Source: Acinetobacter sp. NIPH 2699
GTDB lineage: Bacteria > Pseudomonadota > Gammaproteobacteria > Pseudomonadales > Moraxellaceae
Direction of reading: 5' to 3'
Length of the DNA stretch: 64,000 nt
Assembly: GCF_022549355.1 (NCBI RefSeq)
Contig: NZ_JAKZGL010000001.1
Coordinates: 248,001-312,000 of the forward strand
Positions 1-9,481 of the stretch are shown piece after piece (position 1 is the first letter of the stretch; every line of letters begins with the position of its first letter). The position numbers and the translations under genes are program-made. The notes beneath the pieces are model-generated. The model was not told where the DNA came from. It was given only the letters and a program-made list of their open reading frames with translations, and made no database searches.

Positions 1-1721
<1,721 letters not shown>

Positions 1722-1753
1722 CTAAAGAGTCACTTTTTATTTCTTGGATGGTT

Positions 1754-2311
1754 ATGTCACTTGCCCATGTTTTATTGACCAGCTTATTAGAAAAACCAAG
1801 CACAGGTTTTGAATTAGCTCGTCGTTTTGATCGCTCAATGGGCTTTTTTTGGAATGCGACGCATCAGCAAATTTATCGCGAACTCAATGGCATGCTAAAA
1901 AAAGGCTGGATCTCCACCTTAGAAGAGCAAGCAGCCAATAGTCGAAAAAAAACCTATCAAATCGAACAACTCGGAAGAATACAACTCGCTGCATGGATTG
2001 AACAACAAAGCGAACCAGCGCAACTACGTGATGACCTCATGGTCAGATTAAGAGCCGAAGCACAATTGGGCGGAAATAACATCCTACCTGAACTGGAGCG
2101 GCATCTAGAACTACACAAAGAAAAATTAAATCTTTATCAGGCAATCCATGATAAAGATTTTAAAAATAGTGAACCGACCAATCGCGTTTTGTTTATCCAT
2201 AAAATGATTCTGGAACTTGGTATCATTAAAGAAAATGAATGGATAAAATGGTTAGAACGAATGATTCCTCAACTGAGGAAGTTTGATGAACTAAACCAAG
2301 GAGAAAAATAA
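1754..2311 (+). CDS. PadR family transcriptional regulator
   Basis: About 185 residues. The N-terminal winged helix (roughly 1-80) carries the PadR signature: LAHVLLTSLLEKPSTGFELA, then ATHQQIYRELNGMLKKGWI. The C-terminal helical dimerisation domain (roughly 90-180) is typical of the virulence-activator-like PadR subgroup. An upstream ATG at 1748 would add MV, but family proteins start at MSLAHVLL, so 1754 is preferred. Its stop overlaps the start of the hydrolase gene (TAATG), so the two are probably co-translated. It most likely binds the two dyads at 1661-1718. The inducing ligand is not visible. Confidence 0.88.
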   Translation: MSLAHVLLTSLLEKPSTGFELARRFDRSMGFFWNATHQQIYRELNGMLKKGWISTLEEQAANSRKKTYQIEQLGRIQLAAWIEQQSEPAQLRDDLMVRLRAEAQLGGNNILPELERHLELHKEKLNLYQAIHDKDFKNSEPTNRVLFIHKMILELGIIKENEWIKWLERMIPQLRKFDELNQGEK

Positions 2312-3222
2312 TGCCGTTTTATACCATGCCTGATCAAGAAAAATTATTTGTACGACGCGTTGGTGAAGGAGAACCTGTGCTCGTTCTATCTGGGCTTGGT
2401 ATGCAAAGCTGGCAATGGCTCCCGTTCTTATTTGCGAATCGCAAGCAATATGAATTTATTATTCCCGATTGGCGTGGTTTTGGTGGCTCTAAGCATTGTG
2501 CAATTCCTGAGACTGATGCGATTTCTAGTCATTGGAATGATATTGATCATCTGATTAAACAATTAAAATTAGATCAGTTTATCTTGATGGGCTACTCTAT
2601 GGGCGCAACGACAGCGATGCATGGCATGAAACATGGTGGTTTAGCAGAAAAACTCAAAGCTTATCTCCATATAGACCAAACCCCTAAGATTGCAGTAGAT
2701 GACTCTTGGCACTATGGCTTATTTGGGCAAAAGCATTCTCAATTTAAAAGTTTACTGCTCGATATTCAAACCCTTTTATTAGATTATAAACATGCCCAGA
2801 AACTTGAAGACCTACCAAGTGATGTCCGTTATAAACTGGTAAGCTTATGGGCCGCTTTCATCGAACTACAAAGCAGCAACACTTATAGCCCCAAAATCGT
2901 TAAACTCGCACTGAACCGTCCTTTCCTACAAAAATACTTACTGCCGATTCAACGCTTAGATTACTTACTTTGGTATGTTGAAAATTATTTGAATCACAAT
3001 GAAGATTATCGAGAAGCGATTCGCCAAGTGAGTTGCCCAACAACATTCTTCATTGGACGTGAGTCTAGTCTTTATCCTGAAACTGGACAGACGCTTGTTG
3101 CCAAAAGCCTGACAAATGCTAAAACAGTTTATTTTGAGCGTTCAGGACATACCCCCCTGATTACAGAACCTAGAAAGTTTAGCCAAGAGATTGGTCATTT
3201 CCTTGCCGCACAGTCTATATAA
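2311..3222 (+). CDS. Alpha/beta hydrolase
   Basis: 303 residues with the alpha/beta-hydrolase layout: an oxyanion-hole region VLSGLGMQSWQW near residue 26, WRGFGGS near 55, the nucleophile elbow GYSMGA near residue 95 (catalytic Ser), and a late catalytic His in SGHTPLI near 282. It is cytosolic, with no signal peptide. It is translationally coupled to the padR gene and followed by a bidirectional terminator. Context with a PadR regulator and a dienoyl-CoA reductase suggests degradation of an ester, lactone or acyl compound, but the substrate cannot be read from sequence. Confidence 0.85.
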   Translation: MPFYTMPDQEKLFVRRVGEGEPVLVLSGLGMQSWQWLPFLFANRKQYEFIIPDWRGFGGSKHCAIPETDAISSHWNDIDHLIKQLKLDQFILMGYSMGATTAMHGMKHGGLAEKLKAYLHIDQTPKIAVDDSWHYGLFGQKHSQFKSLLLDIQTLLLDYKHAQKLEDLPSDVRYKLVSLWAAFIELQSSNTYSPKIVKLALNRPFLQKYLLPIQRLDYLLWYVENYLNHNEDYREAIRQVSCPTTFFIGRESSLYPETGQTLVAKSLTNAKTVYFERSGHTPLITEPRKFSQEIGHFLAAQSI

Positions 3223-3247
3223 GCTGTTTGAGGGTATTCTAAAATAT

Positions 3248-3278
3248 AAAAAGCCAATCTGATTAAGATTGGCTTTTT
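3248..3278. terminator. Bidirectional terminator
   Basis: Perfect 13-bp inverted repeat (AAAAAGCCAATCT / AGATTGGCTTTTT) with a 5-nt loop and T-runs on both strands. It lies between the convergent hydrolase and DAHP synthase genes. Confidence 0.9.
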
Positions 3279-3286
3279 AAGAAAGA

Positions 3287-4330
3287 TTATTTTTTATGTC
3301 TCATTTGCTCAGCAACATCTAACAAGACTTGTTCAGTTTTATCCCAACCTAAACAGCCATCTGTTACTGATTGACCATAAGTCATATCGCAAGAAATCTT
3401 TTGATTCCCATCAAGCAAATGGCTTTCAAGCATAACACCACGCACTTTCGATTCAGCACGTTCATCAATAATTTGCTGCAAAACCTGTGGCTGTAGCAAA
3501 GGATCTTTGCCACTATTACCATGACTACAATCAATCACCAATGCAGGTAAATGCTTATGTTTAAAATGCAAAGCTTGAATTGATGCTAAATCGTAGTTTG
3601 TGCCATGATTCGAACCACGTAAAATTAAATGTGGTAATGGATTACCTTCACTATGCAGAATTGCAGGCAAACCTTGTTGCGTCATTCCTAAAAATTGATG
3701 GCCATGCAGCGCGGATTGGATTGCATCTAAAGCAATTTGAATCGAACCATCCGTACCATTCTTGAAGCCAATGCTGTATGGCATATGACTGGCAATCTCA
3801 CGGTGAATTTGAGACTCACTGGTACGTGCACCGATTGCCCCCCAAGCAAGTAAATCATCAAAATAACCTGTTGCCATTGGACTTAGAATTTCACTCGCTA
3901 TTGGCAGGCCCTTTTCAATCAGCTGTAAATAAAGCGCACGAGATTTTTCTAAACCCAATTGTAAATCCGATGATCCATCTAAATTTGGATCATATAAAAA
4001 ACCTTTCCAACCCACTGTTGTCCGTGGTTTTTCGATATATGCACGCATTACAAGGAATATCTGATCTTTGACTTGTTCTTGTAGTTGTTGTAGACGATCA
4101 GCGTATTCTAGGACAGCGATAGGATCATGAATCGAACAAGGTCCTGTAATCACCATTAAACGATGATCTTGTCCTGATAATATATTCTGAATCGTTTGAC
4201 GATGTTTTGAAATTTGCTGCGCTAAAGTAGCAGACAAGGGATACTGCGCTTTAAGTTGTGATGGCAAGCTGAGCATTGTTTCTTTTGTATGAGTTTGTGA
4301 TTGTGTCAAAGCAGTATTTAAAGCGTTCAT
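3287..4330 (-). CDS. aroG: 3-deoxy-7-phosphoheptulonate (DAHP) synthase, class I
   Basis: About 347 residues of the E. coli AroF/G/H type. It condenses phosphoenolpyruvate with erythrose 4-phosphate, the first step of the shikimate pathway. Visible signatures are the PEP/metal motif GPCSIHDP (about 66-73), EKPRTTVGWKG (about 102-112), TDGSIQIALDA and the metal-binding DCSHGNSGK (about 268-276). The ATG at 4336 lies almost on the AAAGGA ribosome site, so the ATG at 4330, about 8 nt further, is preferred. Upstream lie an attenuator and two aromatic-rich leader ORFs, so expression probably responds to aromatic amino acids. The symbol follows family likeness; which amino acid inhibits the enzyme is not decided. 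Confidence 0.93.
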   Translation of the reverse strand: MNALNTALTQSQTHTKETMLSLPSQLKAQYPLSATLAQQISKHRQTIQNILSGQDHRLMVITGPCSIHDPIAVLEYADRLQQLQEQVKDQIFLVMRAYIEKPRTTVGWKGFLYDPNLDGSSDLQLGLEKSRALYLQLIEKGLPIASEILSPMATGYFDDLLAWGAIGARTSESQIHREIASHMPYSIGFKNGTDGSIQIALDAIQSALHGHQFLGMTQQGLPAILHSEGNPLPHLILRGSNHGTNYDLASIQALHFKHKHLPALVIDCSHGNSGKDPLLQPQVLQQIIDERAESKVRGVMLESHLLDGNQKISCDMTYGQSVTDGCLGWDKTEQVLLDVAEQMRHKK

Positions 4331-4366
4331 TGGCATTTCCTTTGGACTATCGTACAGTCCGAATAT

Positions 4367-4459
4367 TTATTTGAGCAAGTGTGATCTAAGCGATGTTGAT
4401 TTCTTTGCAAAGTAAAACCAAGAAGTCTTGCTAAAATATGAAACGTTCAATGTGTACAT
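4367..4459 (-). CDS. Second aromatic-rich leader peptide upstream of DAHP synthase
   Basis: A 30-residue ORF with a strong ribosome site (AGGAG, 7 nt before ATG), 36 nt upstream of the DAHP synthase start. Aromatic residues cluster at Tyr2, Tyr8-Phe9 and Trp14-Phe15-Tyr16-Phe17. It lies downstream of the attenuator terminator, so it is translated only from read-through transcripts or from an internal promoter. A small hairpin (GGACT/AGTCC, 4344-4360) separates it from the aroG ribosome site. A role in translational sensing of aromatic amino acids is inferred. Confidence 0.6.
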   Translation of the reverse strand: MYTLNVSYFSKTSWFYFAKKSTSLRSHLLK

Positions 4460-4493
4460 GGTATTTCTCCTAAAGTGATGAATATTAAAGCAT

Positions 4494-4572
4494 AAAAAAA
4501 CCTGATCGGGGTTGCCGATCAGGTATTAACTGGTTGGGCAACCTTTTGTTGCCCGAAACGCTTCAGGCAACT
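4494..4572 (-). promoter_or_regulatory. Transcription attenuator of the DAHP synthase gene
   Basis: Read on the minus strand there are four segments: 1 AGTTGCC (4572-4566, overlapping the leader stop), 2 GGGCAAC (4554-4548), 3 GGTTGCCC (4543-4536) and 4 GGCAACC (4516-4510). Segment 4 lies in a terminator with stem CCTGATCGG/CCGATCAGG (4523-4515/4509-4501) and seven Ts. Pairing 1:2 frees 3 to pair with 4 and disturb the terminator; pairing 2:3 leaves the terminator intact. A ribosome finishing the leader would cover segment 1 (termination), while one stalled at the Tyr/Phe codons would leave it free (read-through). Confidence 0.75.
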
Positions 4573-4630
4573 AAATATATTGCCAAAAATAAAAGTAAGC
4601 GTTTGTGTTTACAGTATGCTTTAACATCAT
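4571..4630 (-). CDS. Attenuator leader peptide, aromatic-rich
   Basis: A 19-residue ORF whose last eight residues are YFYFWQYI, six of them aromatic. The stop codon overlaps segment 1 of the attenuator hairpins. The two adjacent ATGs have only a weak ribosome site, and an in-frame stop four codons upstream closes the frame. The density of Tyr, Phe and Trp codons just before a terminator hairpin, ahead of the first enzyme of aromatic biosynthesis, marks it as a regulatory leader. Confidence 0.75.
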   Translation of the reverse strand: MMLKHTVNTNAYFYFWQYI

Positions 4631-4665
4631 TATTTCAAATATCTAAAAAACTGTTCTTCCTTATT

Positions 4666-4694
4666 AAACTACGCACTATTAGGGCATTTGACAA
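4666..4694 (-). promoter_or_regulatory. Possible promoter of the aroG leader
   Basis: On the minus strand, TTGTCA (4694-4689) is followed after 17 nt by TAGTTT (4671-4666). The -35 matches consensus at 5 of 6 and the -10 at only 3 of 6. Position upstream of the first leader ORF is the main support. Confidence 0.35.
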
Positions 4695-4767
4695 GTTTTT
4701 TTTGTCTTTTTTTAAACACGGCTCTAAAAGAAGGTTTAGCACTCCCACTTGCGGGAGAAGTGCACTC

Positions 4768-5001
4768 ACCCCCTTAGCAACTTTGAGTGGTGTCGAACGC
4801 TTAAAAGTGGCATTGCTTGCATTGAAACAACAAACTGTAGAGCTATTACTGTTGGATGAACCTGAAAACCATCTCGATATCGAATCTCGTGAACTATTAG
4901 CCCAAGCGATTCGTTCTTTTAATGGTGCTGTGATACTGGTGTCACATGATGACGATTTTGTCGAAGAATGTGGAATCTCAGAAGTTTATGTATTGAAGTA
5001 G
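4768..5001 (+). pseudogene. 3' remnant of an ABC-F ATPase gene
   Basis: About 77 codons resembling the C-terminal end of ABC-F family ATPases: a signature motif LSGVERLK (normally LSGGE, so the second Gly is lost), Walker B LLLLDEPENHLDIES and the H-loop LVSHDDDF. The rest of the protein is absent. The open frame continues upstream to 4534, but that part is low-complexity and overlaps the attenuator on the other strand, so it is not taken as coding. Read as a decayed gene end left after a deletion. Confidence 0.75.
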
Positions 5002-5061
5002 TATTTTTTTCTTATCTTTCGAAATAAGCATGACGACATTAATTGTTGTCATGCTTAAAAT

Positions 5062-5424
5062 TTAACGCACCAGCCCTTGAGGCTGTAAAATAATCAGGCT
5101 TGCACCACATAGAACAATGAGCCCACCCAAGACATCCCACCGAGTAAGCATGACTTGATCGACATAACGCAACCACATCAACGCAGTGAAAATATAAATC
5201 CCGCCATACGCTGCATAAATACGACCTGATGCTGCGGGATGTAATGTAAGTAACCACACAAACACAGCTAAACTCAATGCTGTAGGTATCCATAACCAAT
5301 GAGACCTGCCTTGATTCAAAATCAGATATGGAAAATAGCAACCCAAAATCTCAGCAATGGCTGTGAGTAAAAACAATCCAAATACTTTAAATACTTGCCC
5401 AATTGAAAAAGACAGTTCAAACAT
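5062..5424 (-). CDS. ynfA: YnfA/UPF0060 family small membrane protein
   Basis: Small integral membrane protein with the UPF0060 signature [20 protein letters not shown] and four expected helices. Relatives are about 108 residues. The open frame extends upstream to 5487, giving 141 residues, but that ATG lies inside the clpA terminator hairpin and has no ribosome site. The start at 5424 (MFELSF, 120 residues) is preferred. The extension codes for an imperfect duplicate of the first helix: [16 protein letters not shown] against [16 protein letters not shown]. Relatives have been linked to small-multidrug-type efflux; the function here is not known. Confidence 0.8.
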   Translation of the reverse strand: MFELSFSIGQVFKVFGLFLLTAIAEILGCYFPYLILNQGRSHWLWIPTALSLAVFVWLLTLHPAASGRIYAAYGGIYIFTALMWLRYVDQVMLTRWDVLGGLIVLCGASLIILQPQGLVR

Positions 5425-5459
5425 AAGTAAGCAACCTAAAACTTCAATCAGCATTATAA

Positions 5460-5497
5460 ATAAAAATAACCCAAATACTTTAAGCATTTGGGTTATT
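5460..5497 (-). terminator. clpA terminator
   Basis: 12-bp perfect inverted repeat (AATAACCCAAAT / ATTTGGGTTATT) with a 9-nt loop and a T-run on the minus strand, 20 nt beyond the clpA stop. It overlaps the duplicated 5' extension of the ynfA frame. Confidence 0.85.
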
Positions 5498-5516
5498 GAT
5501 CAAAACCATTCAGAGA

Positions 5517-7802
5517 TTAGGCAGGTTCAGCGCTCGGATTGATATGGTCTTCAAATACTTCCAATTTCAACCCCACCTCTTTGCCATCTTCATGCTTAAC
5601 AGAAACAGCAACGTTACCGCCATGCTCAGCCAACTCACCAAATAAAATCATCTCAGCAAGTGGTTTTTTCAAATGCTCTTGAATCAGACGTTGCATTGGA
5701 CGAGCCCCCATAAGGCGGTCATACCCATTGGTAGATAACCAGTCACGTGCGCTTTGATCAACATCAAGCACAACTTGTTTTTCATCCAACTGAGCCTGTA
5801 ATTCAGTTAAGAACTTATCAACCACAGATTCAATGACTGTTGTTGGTAACGATTTAAATTGAATCACACCATCTAAACGGTTACGGAACTCAGGTGAGAA
5901 TGCACGTTTCATCGCATCTTGGTTATCAGCGCTATGGTCTTGCTCTGTAAAACCAATACTTGCACGAGAAATACTTTCCGCACCCACATTGGTTGTTAAT
6001 ACAATAATCACATTTCTGAAATCAGACTTGCGACCATTGTTATCTGTTAAAGCCCCATGATCCATGACTTGTAATAATAAATTGAATACATCTGGATGGG
6101 CCTTTTCAATTTCATCAAGTAATAAGACACAGTGTGGGTTCTTGTGAATCGCATCGGTCAACAAACCGCCTTGATCATAACCAACATAACCTGGAGGTGC
6201 ACCAATCAAACGTGAAACCGCGTGACGCTCCATATATTCAGACATATCGAAACGAACAAACTCTACACCCAACAATTTTGCCAGTTGTTTAGTGACTTCT
6301 GTTTTACCCACACCTGTAGGCCCAGCAAATACAAAACTTCCAACAGGTTTGTCTGGTGCTTTCAACCCTGCACGAGAGAGCTTAATTGCTGAAGATAATG
6401 CAGTAATCGCCTCATCTTGACCAAATACCACACGTTTTAAATCGCGCTCTAGATTTTCCAACACAGTCTTGTCATCTTTAGAAACTGTTTTTGGTGGAAT
6501 ACGCGCAATTTTAGACACGATGTCTTCAATATTTTCGACAGAAATCGTTGAACCATCTACTTCCGCTTTTAAGCGACGTCCAGCACCAGCTTCATCAATC
6601 ACATCAATCGCCTTATCTGGTAAGAAGCGGTCATTGATGAATTTTGCAGAAAGCTCTACGGCAGCCACAAGTGCTTTGTCATCGTATTCAACATGATGGA
6701 AATCTTCGAATTTGCTTTTCAGCCCACGTAAGATCTCGATCGTTTCCCCAATACTTGGTTCACTTACATCAACCTTTTGGAAACGGCGAGATAATGCATG
6801 ATCCTTTTCAAACACTTGACGATATTCTTGGAAAGTGGTTGAACCGATACAGCGGAGACTACCATTGGCTAAAGCGGGTTTAATTAAATTTGATGCATCC
6901 ATTGTGCTACCCATACTTGAGCCAGCACCAATAATCATATGAATCTCATCAATAAATAGGATTGCATTTGGATTCTTTTTTAAAGCATTTAACAATTGTT
7001 TTAAACGCTTTTCAAAGTCACCGCGATATTTCGTTCCTGCAACTAATGCACCAATATCTAAACTATACACCTCAGCATTCGCCAATGGTTTCGGTGCTTT
7101 GCCATTCACAATTAACCATGCCAAGCCTTCAGCAATCGAAGTTTTTCCGACGCCTGGATCTCCCACTAAAAGCGGATTGTTTTTGCGACGGCGACATAAA
7201 ATTTGTGCCGCACGTTCAATTTCTTTCTCACGACCAATTAAAGGATCAGTTTTACCCTTTTGCGCTTCAGTGTTGAGATTTAGCGTGTATTGCTCTAAAG
7301 GTCCTGCATTTGCAGAAGCCGCACTTTCTCCATCAATATCTTCAACTTCCTCTTCAACCTGAATCTCTTCTTTACGTGTTCCGTGAGATAAATACTGAGT
7401 CAAAGTTAAACGATTAATTTGATGGCGTTTCAATAAATAAACAGCGAAAGAATCTCGTTCTGAATACATCGCAACTAAAACGTCTGCGCCTTCAACGGTA
7501 CGATCGCCACCGCTTGATTGAACATGAAAAATTGCACGCTGCAAAATTCGGTCAAAACTTTCCGTTGGATGTGGTGCTTGTTCGCTATTATCACCAAGCT
7601 TTGGGGTGTGTTGCTCTACATATTCCTCTAACTCTTTACGTAAAGTAACGATATCAGCACCACACGCTTTTAGTGCGTTCACAGCTGAATCATTATCAAG
7701 CAAAGCGAGCAATAGATGTTCAACTGTCAGAAACTCATGCCTCTTTTGACGAGCCATGCTTACAGCCAAACGTAACGATACTTCTAATTGACGACTGAGC
7801 AT
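5517..7802 (-). CDS. clpA: ATP-dependent Clp protease ATP-binding subunit ClpA
   Basis: 761 residues, the normal ClpA length. Order: double Clp-N repeat (1-140), acidic linker (147-160), AAA+ D1 with Walker A GDPGVGKT (214-221) and Walker B ILFIDEIHM, then AAA+ D2 with GPTGVGKT (near 495) and LLLDEIEKAHPD, ending in a Clp D2-small domain (GARPMQRLIQEHLKKPL). ClpA unfolds substrates and feeds them to ClpP in the cytosol; ClpS selects N-degron substrates for it. The start has a strong AAGGGGG ribosome site. It is separated from clpS by about 410 bp that hold a decayed clpS copy. Confidence 0.97.
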   Translation of the reverse strand: MLSRQLEVSLRLAVSMARQKRHEFLTVEHLLLALLDNDSAVNALKACGADIVTLRKELEEYVEQHTPKLGDNSEQAPHPTESFDRILQRAIFHVQSSGGDRTVEGADVLVAMYSERDSFAVYLLKRHQINRLTLTQYLSHGTRKEEIQVEEEVEDIDGESAASANAGPLEQYTLNLNTEAQKGKTDPLIGREKEIERAAQILCRRRKNNPLLVGDPGVGKTSIAEGLAWLIVNGKAPKPLANAEVYSLDIGALVAGTKYRGDFEKRLKQLLNALKKNPNAILFIDEIHMIIGAGSSMGSTMDASNLIKPALANGSLRCIGSTTFQEYRQVFEKDHALSRRFQKVDVSEPSIGETIEILRGLKSKFEDFHHVEYDDKALVAAVELSAKFINDRFLPDKAIDVIDEAGAGRRLKAEVDGSTISVENIEDIVSKIARIPPKTVSKDDKTVLENLERDLKRVVFGQDEAITALSSAIKLSRAGLKAPDKPVGSFVFAGPTGVGKTEVTKQLAKLLGVEFVRFDMSEYMERHAVSRLIGAPPGYVGYDQGGLLTDAIHKNPHCVLLLDEIEKAHPDVFNLLLQVMDHGALTDNNGRKSDFRNVIIVLTTNVGAESISRASIGFTEQDHSADNQDAMKRAFSPEFRNRLDGVIQFKSLPTTVIESVVDKFLTELQAQLDEKQVVLDVDQSARDWLSTNGYDRLMGARPMQRLIQEHLKKPLAEMILFGELAEHGGNVAVSVKHEDGKEVGLKLEVFEDHINPSAEPA

Positions 7803-7863
7803 GTAACCCCCTTATATTTTGGGCTCTATCAAAAAAAGACGTATCTTTAACTGAAAAAGCCAA

Positions 7864-8038
7864 TTATGGACTAATCCGCGTGAGTATCTGCAATCGCTAT
7901 CTAACGTACGTTTACAAGTCTCTTTGCTTCATAGTCTACTGTTAGCATTAGTTGAGTGTATTGGTCAAGATTCAAAACAAAGTATTGTTGTAAAAATTTA
8001 ATTACAAAGAGAATATGGGTTATCCAATTGTTCAAAAA
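7864..8038 (-). pseudogene. Degenerate second copy of clpS
   Basis: Translation on the minus strand gives a stretch that aligns without gaps to the real ClpS next door: LNNWITHILFVIKFLQQYF against [19 protein letters not shown], then LDQYTQLMLTVDYEAK against [16 protein letters not shown]. The similarity continues past an in-frame TAG (IAIADTHA against IAETKAN). There is no proper start, a TGA lies just upstream, and the substrate-binding ND.Y.PM motif is lost. This is a decayed tandem duplicate, or residue of recombination between clpS alleles. It fills most of the clpS-clpA gap. Confidence 0.8.
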
Positions 8039-8214
8039 TCAGACAAACCTGTTATTTATTTAAATAATAACAGGGTAATGTTAAATTCAGATAAACATAC
8101 AACAGCGTTGCTCGTCTTAAACACAAGGAATATATTTCGTAAGTGATTCTCTTTTCTTAACTTGCTACTCGGGCATAGCTCTCTTCTTGCGCTCGGACAA
8201 AGCGTTGCTTTGTT

Positions 8215-8628
8215 TTATCCTCGCTCAGGTTCGATCTGGCAGAGTAATGGATGTCCTTGTGCACGAGCATAATTATTAACTTGATTTGCCTTGGTCTCAG
8301 CAATATCTCTAGGATAAATACCCGCGGTACCTTTCCCTTCATAATGGACTGTGAGCATCACTTGACTCGCTTGATCCAAGTCCATTGAGAAATAACTTTG
8401 TAGTACATCTATCACAAAATCCATTGGCGTATAATCGTCGTTTAATAAAACAACGGCATACAATGGCGGTCGCTGCACTGCTGGTGGAGCGGTTTGCACA
8501 ACCAGCTCACCATCATGATCCTCTTGCGAATCACTTAAACGAGGATTTAAGTGCCAGTCAACATAACCTGATTGATGAAAAGAGTTTTTCACTTCACTTA
8601 AATTCATTTGACGTTGGTATCTTCGCAT
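8215..8628 (-). CDS. clpS: ATP-dependent Clp protease adaptor ClpS
   Basis: 137 residues; the conserved ClpS core occupies about 55-130, with a longer N-terminal tail than the 106-residue E. coli protein. The N-degron pocket motif [16 protein letters not shown] and the helix [10 protein letters not shown] are intact. ClpS binds destabilising N-terminal residues and delivers substrates to ClpA, also modulating its choice of target. It is transcribed in the same direction as clpA, but with a gap containing a clpS pseudogene, so clpA may have its own promoter. Confidence 0.95.
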   Translation of the reverse strand: MRRYQRQMNLSEVKNSFHQSGYVDWHLNPRLSDSQEDHDGELVVQTAPPAVQRPPLYAVVLLNDDYTPMDFVIDVLQSYFSMDLDQASQVMLTVHYEGKGTAGIYPRDIAETKANQVNNYARAQGHPLLCQIEPERG

Positions 8629-8650
8629 ATTGGGTTCTTAATCTATAAAT

Positions 8651-9403
8651 TTACTGAGCATTTGCTTCAGCTTGAGGAATTTCTGACACAAAGGCAGAAT
8701 TTAAATCAACGGGTTGACCACGTTGCCAGCTAAAACGCTTAATCACTGGTGTACCAGCACCAGATAAACGGACTTCGATAAATTGTGGCGTGAATCCTTT
8801 TGGCATTGTCCAACGCCCAGTTAAACGCTCAAAATCATCAAAATTAAAGCTTTTATCTTCTAATGGTACATCTAAAATTTCAGTATTTCGAATTAAACGC
8901 AATTCAACCGATCCCGCTGCACGACGTTTATTCGGGCTAACTTGAACAAGATCAATTTGATATTCAAAAGCATTTTCAGGTAAAGCCTTGATCGCCAAAT
9001 TCTGAATCGTCAAACTCACGCCACCGCGTTGTTTTAAGATATCTCGATAAATGGCGTTCATACCCTCAAACTGGATTTTATCAGCATTGGCTTGATTAAT
9101 CGCTTTGAATAGATCATCAGCATTACCTACTGCCATATCACGCTCTTGAACAGCGGCATTCAAGCTTTTGTTAATAGAATCTAATGCAGCCTTTTGCTTT
9201 TGCACAACATCGACCAGTTGTTCAGCATCGGCATCATAACCCACAACGGTTAATCCTTGACGGTGTCCAACTGTGTAACCAATCATAAAACTACTACCAA
9301 TCAGAATAGTTGCAGCAATAAGTAAAGGTAAATTCGTTTTTAAGAATTTGTTTTTCTCAACCGAACTTTCTGGTGAAGTCGTTGGTTCAACGTTATCCAT
9401 CAT
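8651..9403 (-). CDS. Single-pass membrane protein with coiled coil (DUF6776-like)
   Basis: 250 residues: a short cytosolic tail, one membrane helix (about 26-46, LPLLIAATILIGSSFMIGYT), a predicted coiled coil (about 65-115) and a periplasmic beta-rich C-terminal domain (about 130-235). The layout matches a family of uncharacterised gammaproteobacterial membrane proteins. It lies between argC and clpS on the same strand, 79 bp beyond argC. No catalytic motif is seen and function is unknown. Confidence 0.8.
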   Translation of the reverse strand: MMDNVEPTTSPESSVEKNKFLKTNLPLLIAATILIGSSFMIGYTVGHRQGLTVVGYDADAEQLVDVVQKQKAALDSINKSLNAAVQERDMAVGNADDLFKAINQANADKIQFEGMNAIYRDILKQRGGVSLTIQNLAIKALPENAFEYQIDLVQVSPNKRRAAGSVELRLIRNTEILDVPLEDKSFNFDDFERLTGRWTMPKGFTPQFIEVRLSGAGTPVIKRFSWQRGQPVDLNSAFVSEIPQAEANAQ

Positions 9404-9432
9404 TATCTCTATCGTTACGATCTACATCAAAG

Positions 9433-9462
9433 CACACATTTAAATCCAATTTTAAATGTGTG
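9433..9462. repeat. Inverted repeat between argC and the coiled-coil gene
   Basis: Perfect 12-bp inverted repeat (CACACATTTAAA / TTTAAATGTGTG) with a 6-nt loop. No T-run follows on either strand, so it may be an operator or an RNA-processing hairpin rather than a terminator. Confidence 0.55.
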
Positions 9463-9481
9463 TGAAGTAAAAAAGCGTTTT

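Noticed and set aside
4534..4767. Long plus-strand frame running into the ABC-F fragment
   Set aside because: This part is low in complexity, has no ABC-F likeness, and covers the attenuator and first leader on the other strand; only the part from about 4768 is a gene relic.
6469..7362. Plus-strand frames opposite clpA
   Set aside because: Antisense to conserved AAA+ sequence; composition reflects the clpA codons.
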